Part shown: positions 41,800-50,925 of the stretch, in pieces
Layout of the letters: the number at the start of each line of letters is the position of its first letter
How positions within the stretch are numbered: position 1 is the stretch's first letter
Assembly (NCBI RefSeq): GCF_008711285.1
Contig: NZ_VXDC01000001.1
Coordinates: 682,001-746,000, forward strand
Length of the DNA stretch: 64,000 nt
Direction of reading: 5' to 3'
Source of the DNA: Roseibium aquae
GTDB lineage: Bacteria > Pseudomonadota > Alphaproteobacteria > Rhizobiales > Stappiaceae
Made by a program: the position numbers and the translations under genes
The notes under the pieces: model-generated
What the model was told of the DNA's origin: nothing
Databases searched by the model: none
Seen by the model: the letters and a program-made list of their open reading frames with translations, nothing else

Positions 41800-41881
41800 C
41801 TGGCCACCGAGCCCCGGCCGTGCAGGCGCGGCGAATCTCACTTCAATCCAAGGGTCCGGCGATGCAAGGAACGGACTTTAA

Positions 41882-42652
41882 ATGGAACCGGCAATCGACG
41901 CCGATGTGATTTTCGATGCGCTGGAGCGCGTCCGGCGCACTGTCCCGCGTGTTCATGTCATCACCAATACGGTCGCCCAGACACTCACGGCAAATGTGCT
42001 TCTGGCTCTTGGCGCCGTCCCGTCCATGACGATCGCCCCGGCCGAAGTCGCTGCCTTTGCTGAGAGTGCGGACGCGCTTCTGATCAACCTCGGCACGCTG
42101 GATGAGGACCGCAGGCAAGCGATACCGCGGGCCGTTCATGCGGCATCGGCCGCCGGACGGCCTTGCGTGCTGGACCCCGTTTTCATCGACCGCTCGCCGC
42201 GGCGCGCGGCCTATGCCCGAAAGCTTTTGCACGAAAGCTGGAGCGCTATTCGCGTCAATGCCGCGGAACTTGACGCCTTGGGCGGGACCGGGTCCACACA
42301 GGCCGCTAACATCGGATTTTCTCCGGTCCTTGCTGTCACCGGATCCGTGGACCGGGTCCAGGACAGCACCGGCAGGGCCGCCTCACTTGCCAATGGTCAT
42401 CCGCTGATGGGCCGGACGACCGCGACCGGCTGCGCTGGCGGGGCCGTGCTGGCCGCCTTTCTCAGTTGTTCGGACGATCCGTTCGCCTCGGTCTGCGCCG
42501 GACTGAGCGTGTTCAACGTCGCCGGTGAAATTGCGGCGGCACGCGCCCGGGGTCCGGGCAGCCTGGTGCCTGAGCTTCTGGATGCGCTCTACAGGCTGCA
42601 GCGAACCGATATTCAAGACCGTCTGGCCGCGACCCTCGACCCCACAGAATGA
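41882..42652 (+). CDS. thiM: Hydroxyethylthiazole kinase
   Basis: Salvage enzyme that phosphorylates 4-methyl-5-(2-hydroxyethyl)thiazole for thiamine synthesis. The 256 residues begin with the family pattern [24 protein letters not shown], contain the nucleotide region AVTGSVDRV, and carry the catalytic loop [21 protein letters not shown] lies upstream of ATG 41882. Being directly under the TPP riboswitch and next to thiD supports the call. Confidence 0.94.
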   Translation: MEPAIDADVIFDALERVRRTVPRVHVITNTVAQTLTANVLLALGAVPSMTIAPAEVAAFAESADALLINLGTLDEDRRQAIPRAVHAASAAGRPCVLDPVFIDRSPRRAAYARKLLHESWSAIRVNAAELDALGGTGSTQAANIGFSPVLAVTGSVDRVQDSTGRAASLANGHPLMGRTTATGCAGGAVLAAFLSCSDDPFASVCAGLSVFNVAGEIAAARARGPGSLVPELLDALYRLQRTDIQDRLAATLDPTE

Positions 42653-42662
42653 AGGAGATTGC

Positions 42663-43472
42663 ATGACCGCTATTGCTGTAACCATCGCCGGATCGGATTC
42701 GGGGGGCGGGGCCGGAATCCAGGCGGATCTCAAGACCTTTTCCGCCCTCGGTGTCTACGGTGCCAGTGTGATCACCGCGCTGACCGCCCAAAACACCCTC
42801 GGTGTCAGCGCGATCCACAACCCGCCTGCCGATTTCGTCGCCGCGCAGATGGCGGCGGTCTATGGCGATCTGTCCGTCGATGCGACCAAGATTGGCATGT
42901 TGTCCGTGCCCGAAACCATTGACGCGGTCGCCGACGGGCTGAAGCGGTATCGGACCGGACCGGTCGTTCTCGATCCCGTGATGGTGGCGGCGTCGGGCGA
43001 TCCCCTTCTGGCGGAAGCTGCGGTTGCCGATCTTGTCGAAAAGCTGCTGCCGCTTGCAACGGTCATCACGCCGAACCTGCATGAGGCAGCGCATATCCTG
43101 AGAACAGATATGGCCACGACAGAAGGCGAGATGGAACAGCAGGCCCGCAGACTGATGGACCTCGGCGCTCAGGCCGTGCTGCTGAAAGGCGGACATGGTG
43201 TAGGGACCCACAGCACCGACCTGTTCTTGACCGGGGCCGGCGCGACATGGCTGAGCGCGCCGCGCCATGCCACACAAAACACCCATGGGACGGGCTGCAG
43301 CCTGTCCTCCGCGATGGCCGCCGAGCTTGCCAAGGGACAAGCGCTGGCGGAGGCGGTCGACGCGGCCAAGGACTATATCACGCGCGCGATCCGCGCCGCC
43401 GACACATTGCGTATCGGGGCAGGCCATGGACCCGTGCACCACTTCCACGCGCTTTGGAGAGACGGATCATGA
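42663..43472 (+). CDS. thiD: Hydroxymethylpyrimidine/phosphomethylpyrimidine kinase
   Basis: Ribokinase-fold enzyme that makes HMP pyrophosphate, the pyrimidine half of thiamine. The start [26 protein letters not shown] is diagnostic, followed by [40 protein letters not shown] and the ATP/anion-hole motif [15 protein letters not shown] 42663 is preceded by AAGGAG at 42652-42657. Its stop overlaps the start of the TRAP binding protein gene by ATGA. Confidence 0.96.
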   Translation: MTAIAVTIAGSDSGGGAGIQADLKTFSALGVYGASVITALTAQNTLGVSAIHNPPADFVAAQMAAVYGDLSVDATKIGMLSVPETIDAVADGLKRYRTGPVVLDPVMVAASGDPLLAEAAVADLVEKLLPLATVITPNLHEAAHILRTDMATTEGEMEQQARRLMDLGAQAVLLKGGHGVGTHSTDLFLTGAGATWLSAPRHATQNTHGTGCSLSSAMAAELAKGQALAEAVDAAKDYITRAIRAADTLRIGAGHGPVHHFHALWRDGS

Positions 43473-44578
43473 CGGATACCCGAGCAGACCGCAAAACAGC
43501 CCCTTTGTCCCGCAGGCAAGCGCTCGCCCTGGGCGGCGCGGCCGGGGCAAGCCTTGCCGCTCCCGGCCTGGTCCGGGCGAACGAGGGGAATGTCCAATGG
43601 AGGCTTGTGACCTCCTGGCCGAAAAACCTGCCCGGGCCAGGGGTCACGGCTCAACGCATTTGTGATCGCGTCGCGCGCATGTCCGCTGGCCGTTTCACGA
43701 TCAAGCTATACGCTTCCGGCGAGCTCATTCCCGCGCTCGGTGTGTTCGACGCCGTTTCGTCCGGGACGGCTCAGATGGGACATACGGCTTCCTTTTTCTG
43801 GCAAGGCAAGGCGCCGGCATCCGTGTTCTTCACCGCCGTGCCCTTTGGTCTGGTTCCGCAAGAACATATCACCTGGATTGAGCATGGCGGGGGGCAGGCG
43901 TTGTGGGATGATCTCTATGCGCCGTTCAACATCAAAGCCGTCATGGCCGGGAACACCGGGGTGCAGATGGGGGGATGGTTCAAACGCCAGATTGACAGTC
44001 TGCAGGATCTCAAGGGGCTGACCATCCGAATGCCGGGGCTCGGCGGAGAGGTGATGCGCCGGCTGGGGGCGACCCCGGTCAGCCTGCCGCCCTCGGAGAT
44101 CTATCAATCCTTGCAGACAGGTTTGATCGATGCGGCGGAGTTCCTGGGGCCGTGGTCGGACCGTGCCATGGGCTTCCAGAAAGTCACCAAGACCTATTAC
44201 GCGCCCGGATTCCATGAGCCCAACGGAACCGGCGAAGCCTTGTTCCACCGTCCGGCCCTTGACGCGCTGCCGGACGACCTGCGCGCGATCCTGATGGAGG
44301 CCTGCCGTGCGGAGAACGCAAGGGCGCTGTCCGAAAGCGAATGGGAGAACGCGACCAGCCTGAAGGCCCTGCAGGAGGAGGACGGTGTTGTCATCCGCTT
44401 CTATCCTGATGAGGTGCTGTCCACCTTGCAAAATACCGCGCAGGAGGTTCTGAGCGAATTTGCTGCAAAGGATGCCTTGAGCGCGCGTATCCTGGAAAGC
44501 TATCGGGAGGCGGAAGCCCGCCTGTCGCCCTGGAGCAACATCGCGCTGCGCCGCTATCTGGCCGCGCGCAGCGGATAG
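43469..44578 (+). CDS. TRAP transporter substrate-binding protein, TakP-like, in a TPP-regulated operon
   Basis: 369-residue DctP-family periplasmic protein with a Tat-type signal (LSRRQALALGGAAGASLAA). The mature part has WRLVTSWPKNLPGPG, GNTGVQMGGWFKRQI and EFLGPWSDRAMGFQ. The second of these matches the alpha-keto acid binding protein TakP strongly, and the TRAP arginine is likely in the RMPGLGGEVM segment. It is joined to thiD by ATGA, so it is probably read in the thiamine operon. No DctQ or DctM gene is adjacent, so its membrane partner lies elsewhere. The ligand may be a 2-oxo acid or a carboxylated thiamine-related compound; this is open. Confidence 0.88.
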   Translation: MTDTRADRKTAPLSRRQALALGGAAGASLAAPGLVRANEGNVQWRLVTSWPKNLPGPGVTAQRICDRVARMSAGRFTIKLYASGELIPALGVFDAVSSGTAQMGHTASFFWQGKAPASVFFTAVPFGLVPQEHITWIEHGGGQALWDDLYAPFNIKAVMAGNTGVQMGGWFKRQIDSLQDLKGLTIRMPGLGGEVMRRLGATPVSLPPSEIYQSLQTGLIDAAEFLGPWSDRAMGFQKVTKTYYAPGFHEPNGTGEALFHRPALDALPDDLRAILMEACRAENARALSESEWENATSLKALQEEDGVVIRFYPDEVLSTLQNTAQEVLSEFAAKDALSARILESYREAEARLSPWSNIALRRYLAARSG

Positions 44579-45134
44579 ACGGCGGGAAAAGTCAACACTG
44601 GTAGCGTGTCGGCCGGCCGTGTGCCGGCCGGTCCCCTGTCCAAGCCTCCGTGGGCCCCCGCCATCTTGGTGACCCATGGGCAATGGCCCGATTCATCTTG
44701 CCAATCGAACCAAGAAAAAAATACTCGTATAGATTGCATTCGAGTCGAGGAGAGCTGTGCCCGGGGAGCTTGAAGAGGCTGCAACGCCCTTGTCGCGTGG
44801 CATTTTCGCAACGGTCCGGCTAAATATCTCTGCAACCTTCGGCAGATCAAAATTGCCTAAAAAAAAGGCAATATTCATATCTTGTGTCAGCGCAGTGACT
44901 CAAAGATCTCAATTTGAGGGGTAACCCTTACGTAATCCTGCTCCTCCGCACCCCGGCCGATGATTTTTTCAGGTTCATATTGCAGTGCCGCAGGGTTTCT
45001 ACGTTCCGCGCCGTGGTTCCTTTGCCCGTTGATCTTCCGAAACACTTGGAAAAAGACTGCCCTCACAGACGAATACAAACGGACACAAATCATCGCGCTT
45101 TCCTAAGGGAAGGTCGGTCTAGGGGGAGAAAAAA
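44579..45134. other. Non-coding region before the FadL-type gene
   Basis: No gene is supported in these 556 bases. A GC hairpin, GGCCGGC-CGTGT-GCCGGCC (44611-44629), follows the TRAP gene and may end its transcript. A second hairpin, ATTGCC-(A-rich loop)-GGCAAT (44852-44872), lies in an AT-richer part. The rest should hold the FadL promoter and a long leader; AGGGGGAG at 45121-45128 is its ribosome site. Confidence 0.6.
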
Positions 45135-46418
45135 ATGGTATGGGCAGTACGAAAAAAAGCGCTTCTCTTCACCAGCTCAGCCGTCGCGCTTTCGCTCGCG
45201 GCGGGGTCGGCGTTTGCCGGGGGCTTCGCGCTGCGTGAACAAAGTTCCTACTACCAAGGGACGTCTTTCGCCGGAAATGCCACGTCGGGTCCATCAGTTT
45301 CATCCATGTTCTGGAACCCGGCTGCGATCACCGGAGTGGGGGAGGGCTTCACGTTCGAAGCGCATAATTCGTTTATCCTGCCGCAGGCGGAGTTGAACGG
45401 CACCAATACGGTGCTTGGAACCACTCTGCCCGTTTCGACCGGGGATATCGGATCGGATGCATGGGTTGGAGCGACCTATACGACCTATCGCGTCAACGAC
45501 GATGTCGTTTTCGGTCTGGGTGTGAACGCACCTTTCGGCTTGTCCACGAAGGTGGAAAACCCGAACTGGGCGGGGGCCGGCTACAATCGCTCCTCAAAAG
45601 TGTTCTCGATCAATGTGAACCCTGTTGTTGCCTATCAGTTCAATGACATGATCTCGGTCGCGGCCGGGCTGCAGTTCCAATATGTGTCGGTGCGCCTGAC
45701 AAATTCGGCGGCAGCGCCGGGGGTTTTCAACGCGTCGACCACCTTGCAAGGTGACGGACTGGGCTATGGCGTGACAGCCGGTCTGACGTTGAAGCCGTTC
45801 AAGGGAACCGAACTGGGTGTCGGCTACCGCTCCGCGGTTGGCGTTGACCTGGATGGCAATGCCTTCCTGCCGGCCGGCGTTCCAGGCCGTCTGGCGCCGG
45901 GCAGCTACGGCATTACAACCTCGCTTGTCACACCGGATATGATCACCGTTTCCGCCAAGCAGGATATCACCGAAGATGTCCGGCTCCTGGCGACATTCGA
46001 ATGGGCGAATTGGAGCCGGTTGAAAACCCCGAAGATCGACGAAGACACTGTGGGTCAGATCTCCGAGCTTCCGTTCAACTATGATGACGGCTACTTCCTG
46101 GCGCTGGGCGCTGAGTATGACTGGAACGATAAATTGACCTTGCGGGCCGGCGGTGCCTACGAATGGTCGCCGATCAACGAGACCATCAGGTCTGCCCGCT
46201 TGCCGGACAATGACCGGATCTGGGCCAGTCTGGGTGCTTCATACAAGTTCAACAAGCATATGTCGTTCGATCTTGGCTACACCCACATCTTCGGGACCGA
46301 TACGAACCTGAACGTGGGCCCCGGGCACCAGGACTATTCTGCAACGAAGGGCAGCCTTGTGGCCGACGTGGACTCTTCGGTCGACATCTTTTCCGCCTCC
46401 ATGCGGATGAGCTTCTGA
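45135..46418 (+). CDS. OmpP1/FadL-family outer membrane porin
   Basis: 427-residue beta-barrel protein for uptake of hydrophobic compounds such as long-chain fatty acids. It has a signal peptide (SAVALSLAAGSAFAGG, cleavage after AFA). The mature N-terminus GFALREQSSYYQGTSFAGNAT is the FadL plug with the NPA-type motif FWNPAAITG. Many aromatic-rich strands lead to a C-terminal IFSASMRMSF, the signal for BAM. The ribosome site AGGGGGAG precedes ATG 45135. Confidence 0.92.
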   Translation: MVWAVRKKALLFTSSAVALSLAAGSAFAGGFALREQSSYYQGTSFAGNATSGPSVSSMFWNPAAITGVGEGFTFEAHNSFILPQAELNGTNTVLGTTLPVSTGDIGSDAWVGATYTTYRVNDDVVFGLGVNAPFGLSTKVENPNWAGAGYNRSSKVFSINVNPVVAYQFNDMISVAAGLQFQYVSVRLTNSAAAPGVFNASTTLQGDGLGYGVTAGLTLKPFKGTELGVGYRSAVGVDLDGNAFLPAGVPGRLAPGSYGITTSLVTPDMITVSAKQDITEDVRLLATFEWANWSRLKTPKIDEDTVGQISELPFNYDDGYFLALGAEYDWNDKLTLRAGGAYEWSPINETIRSARLPDNDRIWASLGASYKFNKHMSFDLGYTHIFGTDTNLNVGPGHQDYSATKGSLVADVDSSVDIFSASMRMSF

Positions 46419-46456
46419 TCCGGTTGGATCATCGCTGTTCAGTGATCGGCAGCCCG

Positions 46457-46483
46457 CGGCCCGCCTTTCGGCGGGCCGTTTTT
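46457..46483 (+). terminator. Terminator after the FadL gene
   Basis: A nine-base stem CGGCCCGCC/GGCGGGCCG with a TTTC loop and a TTTTT run lies 38 bases after the stop. A classic intrinsic terminator. Confidence 0.9.
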
Positions 46484-46578
46484 GGTGCGTCAGAGCATTT
46501 TCCGACACCTTAATATAGAGCAAGCAGTTTCTACCGGTCAGATTGGAACGGTGCGCTTCGACCTGACGGGGACTGGCT

Positions 46579-47358
46579 TTAGAATGCGGAGGGGAATAAC
46601 CCGCCATCCATCAAGATGTTCTGGCCGGTGATATAGCCCGCGTGCCGGGAGCAGAGGAACGCGCAGGTCTGGCCGAATTCTTCCGCCGTCCCGAACCGCT
46701 GGGCGGGGATCAGGGCAGCGGAAGTCTTGCGGACCTCCGCGAGGCTTTTTCCGGTTTGCGCCGCTTCACGCTCAAATCCGCCCGCCAGCCGGTCCGTGTC
46801 CATTTTGCCCGGCAGCAGATTGTTGATGGTGACGCCGGATCCTGCAACGTCACGGCACACGCCGGCCAGAAACGCCGTAAGGCCCGCCCGGGCGCCGCTC
46901 GACAGATCCAGCCCCGAAATTGGCATCCGCACGGACAATGATGTGATGTTCACGATCCGCCCGAAGCCCCGGTCCTGCATGCCGGGAACCACGGCCTGGA
47001 TCAATTCGACCGGCGTGATCATGTTTTGGATGACCCCATCGATCATGGCGTTCCGGTCCAGCTCGGTGTAGTCCTTGCGCGGCGGTCCGCCATTGTTGTT
47101 TACGAGGATGTCCGGCGCCGGGCAGGCGCCGAGCAGGGCCTTTTGTCCCTCCGGTGTGGAAACATCGGCTGCGACCGGAACGACCGTCACCGGAAAGCGG
47201 TTCTGGAGTTCCTCGGCCGTACGGGTCAATTGCGCGGCGTCCCGGCCATTGATGACCAGATTGCATCCCGCTTCCGCCAGCGCGCTCGCGCAGCCGCGGC
47301 CAAGTCCCCGGCTGGAGGCGCATACGATGGCCCATTTGCCCGAGAGTCCCAGTTCCAT
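46579..47358 (-). CDS. Atypical SDR-family oxidoreductase
   Basis: 259-residue Rossmann protein that aligns with FabG-like dehydrogenases: CASSRGLGRGCASALAEAG as nucleotide loop, DILVNNNGGPP (NNAG-like), and NLLPGKMDTDRLAG. The catalytic Tyr-x-x-x-Lys is not seen; the matching segment reads LDLSSGARAGL, with Ser and Arg in their place. This pattern occurs in a recognised SDR subgroup, so the protein may use another mechanism or may not be a reductase. ATG 47358 starts the conserved domain. It is divergent from the phosphoesterase gene. Confidence 0.88.
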   Translation of the reverse strand: MELGLSGKWAIVCASSRGLGRGCASALAEAGCNLVINGRDAAQLTRTAEELQNRFPVTVVPVAADVSTPEGQKALLGACPAPDILVNNNGGPPRKDYTELDRNAMIDGVIQNMITPVELIQAVVPGMQDRGFGRIVNITSLSVRMPISGLDLSSGARAGLTAFLAGVCRDVAGSGVTINNLLPGKMDTDRLAGGFEREAAQTGKSLAEVRKTSAALIPAQRFGTAEEFGQTCAFLCSRHAGYITGQNILMDGGLFPSAF

Positions 47359-47550
47359 GTTTTTGCTCCTGTTTTTCGGTACTGACTTGGACAGGACATT
47401 CCTGTGTTCGCGGCCCAAGTGCAAGCCATTGGTTGGTGTTTATCGGCTTTGCTGTGAGCCCGGCCGGTCAGGCCGTCTTCGGTTGCCGTAAGATTCGCCC
47501 GGTCTTCGGTGCCTCGATCCCAGCGGTTCCGCGGCATCCCGGTTCCTAAG

Positions 47551-47568
47551 CTGTCATAATAATGAAAC
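47551..47568 (+). promoter_or_regulatory. Partial Pho box upstream of the PlcP-like gene
   Basis: CTGTCAT at 47551-47557 is a perfect copy of the first Pho-box repeat, followed by the AT spacer AATA and a weaker second half (ATGAAAC, 4 of 7 consensus bases). It lies 46 bases before the start codon, a suitable place for PhoB activation. Only the first half is convincing. Confidence 0.4.
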
Positions 47569-47613
47569 TTGAATCGGGTCTAACGCGGCGTACGTCCAAG
47601 CAGGAGCGCTAGC

Positions 47614-48417
47614 ATGTCCGTTGCCGAAACGTCGCGGCATTTCAGGTCTTTGTTCTTATCGGACATCCACTTGGGGACCCGTGGATGCCAGGCCGAACTA
47701 TTGCTCGATTTCTTGCGCGATCACGATGCCGAAACGGTTTATCTCGTTGGCGATATCGTTGACGGGTGGCGCCTGAAACGGTCCTGGTACTGGCCTCAGG
47801 CTCACAACGACGTGGTTCAGAAGATCCTGCGCAAGGGGCGCAAGGGCGCGCGGATCGTCTATATTCCCGGCAATCACGACGAGTTTTTGCGTGACTTTCT
47901 CGGCACCCATTTTGGCGGCGTCGAGGTGGCCGACAGTATCGTTCACGAAAGCGCGGACGGCCGGCAATATCTCGTCATTCACGGCGACCAGTTCGATGTA
48001 GTCATTCGCCATGCCAAATGGCTGGCCTTTTTCGGGGACAAGGCCTACGTTTTCGCGCTCGGGGTGAATACTTGGGTAAACGCGGTGCGCCGCCGCCTTG
48101 GGCTCACCTATTGGTCCCTATCCGCCTGGGCCAAGCTCAAGGTCAAGAACGCGGTGAGCTTCATTGGACGGTTCGAGGATGCCTTGTCGGACGAGGCCCG
48201 GCGCCAAGGGGTCGATGGCGTGATTTGTGGCCACATCCACCATGCCGCGAGCCGGGACATGAACGGCATTCATTACATCAATACCGGAGACTGGGTGGAA
48301 AGCTGTACCGCCGTGGCCGAGCATCACGACGGGACGTTCGAGGTTATCCAATGGGCGAAGCCGGTGCAAACGGGGATCGTGCAGGAGCCGTCGGGCCGCC
48401 GTCCGGTTGCCGCATGA
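47614..48417 (+). CDS. Calcineurin-like metallophosphoesterase, PlcP-like phospholipase C
   Basis: 267-residue two-metal phosphoesterase with the motifs SDIHLGTRGC, VGDIVDGW, IPGNHDEF, VIHGDQFD and CGHIHH. Such proteins are often named UDP-2,3-diacylglucosamine diphosphatase. A closely similar group is PlcP, the Mn-dependent phospholipase C used to remove membrane phospholipids under phosphate starvation. The translational overlap (ATGA) with a glycosyltransferase gene is the plcP-agt layout known from marine alphaproteobacteria and favours PlcP over LpxH, as does the partial Pho box upstream. Confidence 0.85.
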   Translation: MSVAETSRHFRSLFLSDIHLGTRGCQAELLLDFLRDHDAETVYLVGDIVDGWRLKRSWYWPQAHNDVVQKILRKGRKGARIVYIPGNHDEFLRDFLGTHFGGVEVADSIVHESADGRQYLVIHGDQFDVVIRHAKWLAFFGDKAYVFALGVNTWVNAVRRRLGLTYWSLSAWAKLKVKNAVSFIGRFEDALSDEARRQGVDGVICGHIHHAASRDMNGIHYINTGDWVESCTAVAEHHDGTFEVIQWAKPVQTGIVQEPSGRRPVAA

Positions 48418-49457
48418 CCTCGGTTCTGATCGTTTCGGATGCGTGGCATCCGCAAATCAATGGCGTCGTGCGGTCGCTCGAGCGGACGGCCGAAGAACTC
48501 GAGGCCGCGGGCGTTATCGTGAAGTTCCTCACGCCGCAAGCCTTTCGCACATTGCCCTGTCCCACCTACCCTGAAATCCGATTGTCGCTCACGGTCACGG
48601 GCAGGGTCCGCAAGATGATCCGCGACCTCGGGTGCGACCATCTGCATATCGCGACAGAAGGGCCGTTGGGCATCATGGCCGCCCGCGTGGCCCGCAAGGA
48701 TGGGTTTCCGTTCACCACCAGCTACCACACCCGGTTTCCCGAGTATCTTTCGGCTCGTTTACCGGTTCCTTTGGCGTGGTCCTACGGGTGGTTGCGTCGC
48801 TTCCACAATTCCGGTGACGGATGCATGGTGGCGACACGTTCGCTGGAAACGGATTTGCGGGACCGGGGGTTCACCAATCTCATGCGCTGGTCCCGTGGGG
48901 TCGATGAAAAGCTCTTCCAGCCCTACGAGGGAACGGTGCTCCCGGCCGATCTGCCCCGACCGGTGTTCATGAATGTCGGGCGGGTGGCGGTGGAAAAGAA
49001 CATCGAGGCGTTTCTCGATCTGGATTTGCCCGGTTCCAAGGTGGTTGTCGGCAGCGGGCCGCAACTCGACAGTCTCAAGCGCAAGCACCCGGACGTCCTG
49101 TTCACGGGACCCAAGGTCGGAGAGGATCTGGCCCGGCATTATGCGTCGGCCGATGTCTTCGTTTTCCCCTCCCTGACCGATACGTTTGGCAACGTCATGC
49201 TGGAAGCCCTTGCCTGTGGTGTACCGGTGGCCGCGTATCCGGTGATGGGTCCGATCGACGTGATCGCCGATACCGGCGCGGGTGTCCTTTCCGAGGATCT
49301 GCGAGAAGCGGCGATCGGAGCCCTTGATGTGCCTCGGGATCACTGCCGCAAAGTTGCCTTGGATTTCACCTGGGCGGCAAGCGCCCGGCAGTTCCTCGAC
49401 AATGTCGAGGCGGCCCACGATGCGTTCTACGCCCGCCGGAAATCCGCGGCGGCCTGA
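48414..49457 (+). CDS. GT4-family glycosyltransferase, Agt-like
   Basis: 347-residue GT-B fold enzyme. The N-terminus VLIVSDAWHPQINGVVRSLERTAEEL is typical of GT4 lipid glycosyltransferases. PFTTSYHTRFPEYL and MNVGRVAVEKNIEAFL precede the nucleotide-sugar motif VFVFPSLTDTFGNVMLEALACGVPVAAYPV, which holds the EX7E-like catalytic/binding residues. Coupled to the PlcP-like gene, it may put glucose or a uronic acid on the diacylglycerol that PlcP releases, making glycolipids that replace phospholipids. The exact sugar cannot be read. Confidence 0.85.
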   Translation: MTSVLIVSDAWHPQINGVVRSLERTAEELEAAGVIVKFLTPQAFRTLPCPTYPEIRLSLTVTGRVRKMIRDLGCDHLHIATEGPLGIMAARVARKDGFPFTTSYHTRFPEYLSARLPVPLAWSYGWLRRFHNSGDGCMVATRSLETDLRDRGFTNLMRWSRGVDEKLFQPYEGTVLPADLPRPVFMNVGRVAVEKNIEAFLDLDLPGSKVVVGSGPQLDSLKRKHPDVLFTGPKVGEDLARHYASADVFVFPSLTDTFGNVMLEALACGVPVAAYPVMGPIDVIADTGAGVLSEDLREAAIGALDVPRDHCRKVALDFTWAASARQFLDNVEAAHDAFYARRKSAAA

Positions 49458-49596
49458 CGGCACCGGTTCAAATCTTTTCCAGCGCACAAGTCGCGCCCCC
49501 CTGACACGGCGGGTTCCCACTCCCGGTCCGCAGGGCTATTGTTTGACCGCCATCCCCGTCCCGGCTGGGGTGCTTACCTTCCGATCGAGACTTATC

Positions 49597-50595
49597 ATGA
49601 CTGTTTCCGCCCCTGAAGCTTGCCGTCTGCCCGCGCGCGCGGATATCGACCGTGCCCAACGCCGCCTTCTGGGGCACGCGGTTGCCACACCCCTTTTGAG
49701 ATTTCCGGTCCTCGATGAGGCCGTCGGGGGTACGGTTCTGGTCAAGGCCGAGAACCTTCAGCGAACCGGTTCATTCAAGTTCCGCGGTGCGTTCAATGCG
49801 CTTTCCGAGATACCGCAAGACCGGCGCGGATATGGTGTTGTCGCATGTTCATCGGGCAATCATGCACAAGGGGTCGCGGAAAGTGCCCGCGTCCTTGGCA
49901 TGCCCGCGACCATCGTCATGCCGGCGGACGCGCCGCAGATCAAGCTGGAGCGGACACGGTCCATGGGCGGCAAGGTCGTGACCTATGATCGCGCCAGTGA
50001 GGACCGGGAAGAAATTGCCTTCAGGATCCAGCAGGAGACCGGCGCTGCCTTTGTGCACCCCTTCAATGATCCGCACGTCATTGCCGGGCAGGGGACCGTG
50101 GGAGTGGAGATTGCCCAACAGGCCGCCCAAATGGGCCTGAGCCCTGAACTGGTGCTCGCGTGCACCGGCGGCGGCGGTTTGTCGAGCGGGATCGCGCTGG
50201 CGCTGGCGTCCGACCTGCCGGACGCGGTCTTCCATACCGTCGAACCGGAAGGTTTCGACGACTACCGCCGGTCCCTGCTTTCAGGCAGTCGGGAAGTGAA
50301 CACCGCGCATGGCGGGTCTGTTTGCGATGCGCTGTTGAGCAATACACCGGGTGAACTCGGGTTTTCGGTTCTCAAGGACCGGGCGGGACCCGGTCTGGTG
50401 GTGAGCGATGAAGAGGCGCTTGCCGCCGTTGCCTTTGCCTTCCGGGAACTGAAACTCGTTGTCGAGCCGGGCGGTGCCGTTGCGCTCGCGGCAATTTTGA
50501 GTGGCAAGCTCAGCGCTGCAGGCAAAGTGGTCTGTGTCGTGCTCACCGGCGGGAATATCGACCCGCAGATGATGATCCGTGCCCTCGCCCTGTGA
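49597..50595 (+). CDS. PLP-dependent threonine/serine dehydratase-like protein
   Basis: 332-residue fold-type II PLP enzyme. The PLP lysine is in RTGSFKFRGAFNAL, followed by SSGNHAQGVA, and the phosphate loop is TGGGGLSSGIALAL. No C-terminal ACT domain is present, so it is of the catabolic or racemase-like type rather than biosynthetic IlvA. It could act on threonine, serine or hydroxyaspartate. ATG 49597 starts shortly before the conserved domain. It is 139 bases after the glycosyltransferase gene. Confidence 0.9.
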   Translation: MTVSAPEACRLPARADIDRAQRRLLGHAVATPLLRFPVLDEAVGGTVLVKAENLQRTGSFKFRGAFNALSEIPQDRRGYGVVACSSGNHAQGVAESARVLGMPATIVMPADAPQIKLERTRSMGGKVVTYDRASEDREEIAFRIQQETGAAFVHPFNDPHVIAGQGTVGVEIAQQAAQMGLSPELVLACTGGGGLSSGIALALASDLPDAVFHTVEPEGFDDYRRSLLSGSREVNTAHGGSVCDALLSNTPGELGFSVLKDRAGPGLVVSDEEALAAVAFAFRELKLVVEPGGAVALAAILSGKLSAAGKVVCVVLTGGNIDPQMMIRALAL

Positions 50596-50925
50596 GGGGC
50601 CGGCGCCGTGCCCAAGGTGGCTGAGTTTTCAACAATGATTGCTGATATTCGTTATGCAACCTTTCGCTTATCCCGTGAGGCTTTGTTTTCGTTTCAATAA
50701 CTTCTTCAGTCTATTCTGAGTCGATCTAACAGGGTTGAGGCGGAGTGAGATTATTTTTTTGCGATGCAGCAACGCATTCCTGTCGCATATTCTTCGGTAT
50801 TGTTTCGCCGATGCTGTCTGACTCTGAATATCTTTGAAAAGATTTTCTCTATTGTGATTTTTCTCAAGCGTTTAAACGCAAAAAGAACGACCGGGCCGGA
50901 TTGGCTCTAAAGACGTGAGGAAAAA
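50596..50925. other. AT-rich promoter region before the globin chemoreceptor
   Basis: The 330 bases are clearly richer in A and T than the surrounding genes, and I see no gene. A perfect 12-base palindrome GCGTTTAAACGC at 50868-50879 lies about 47 bases before the start codon and could be an operator. GTGAGGA lies before ATG 50926. Confidence 0.55.

Noticed and set aside
43469..44578. Treating this TRAP gene as part of the dctPQM set at 61.8-64 kb
   Set aside because: That set has its own binding-protein gene directly upstream of dctQ and lies 17 kb away on the other strand.
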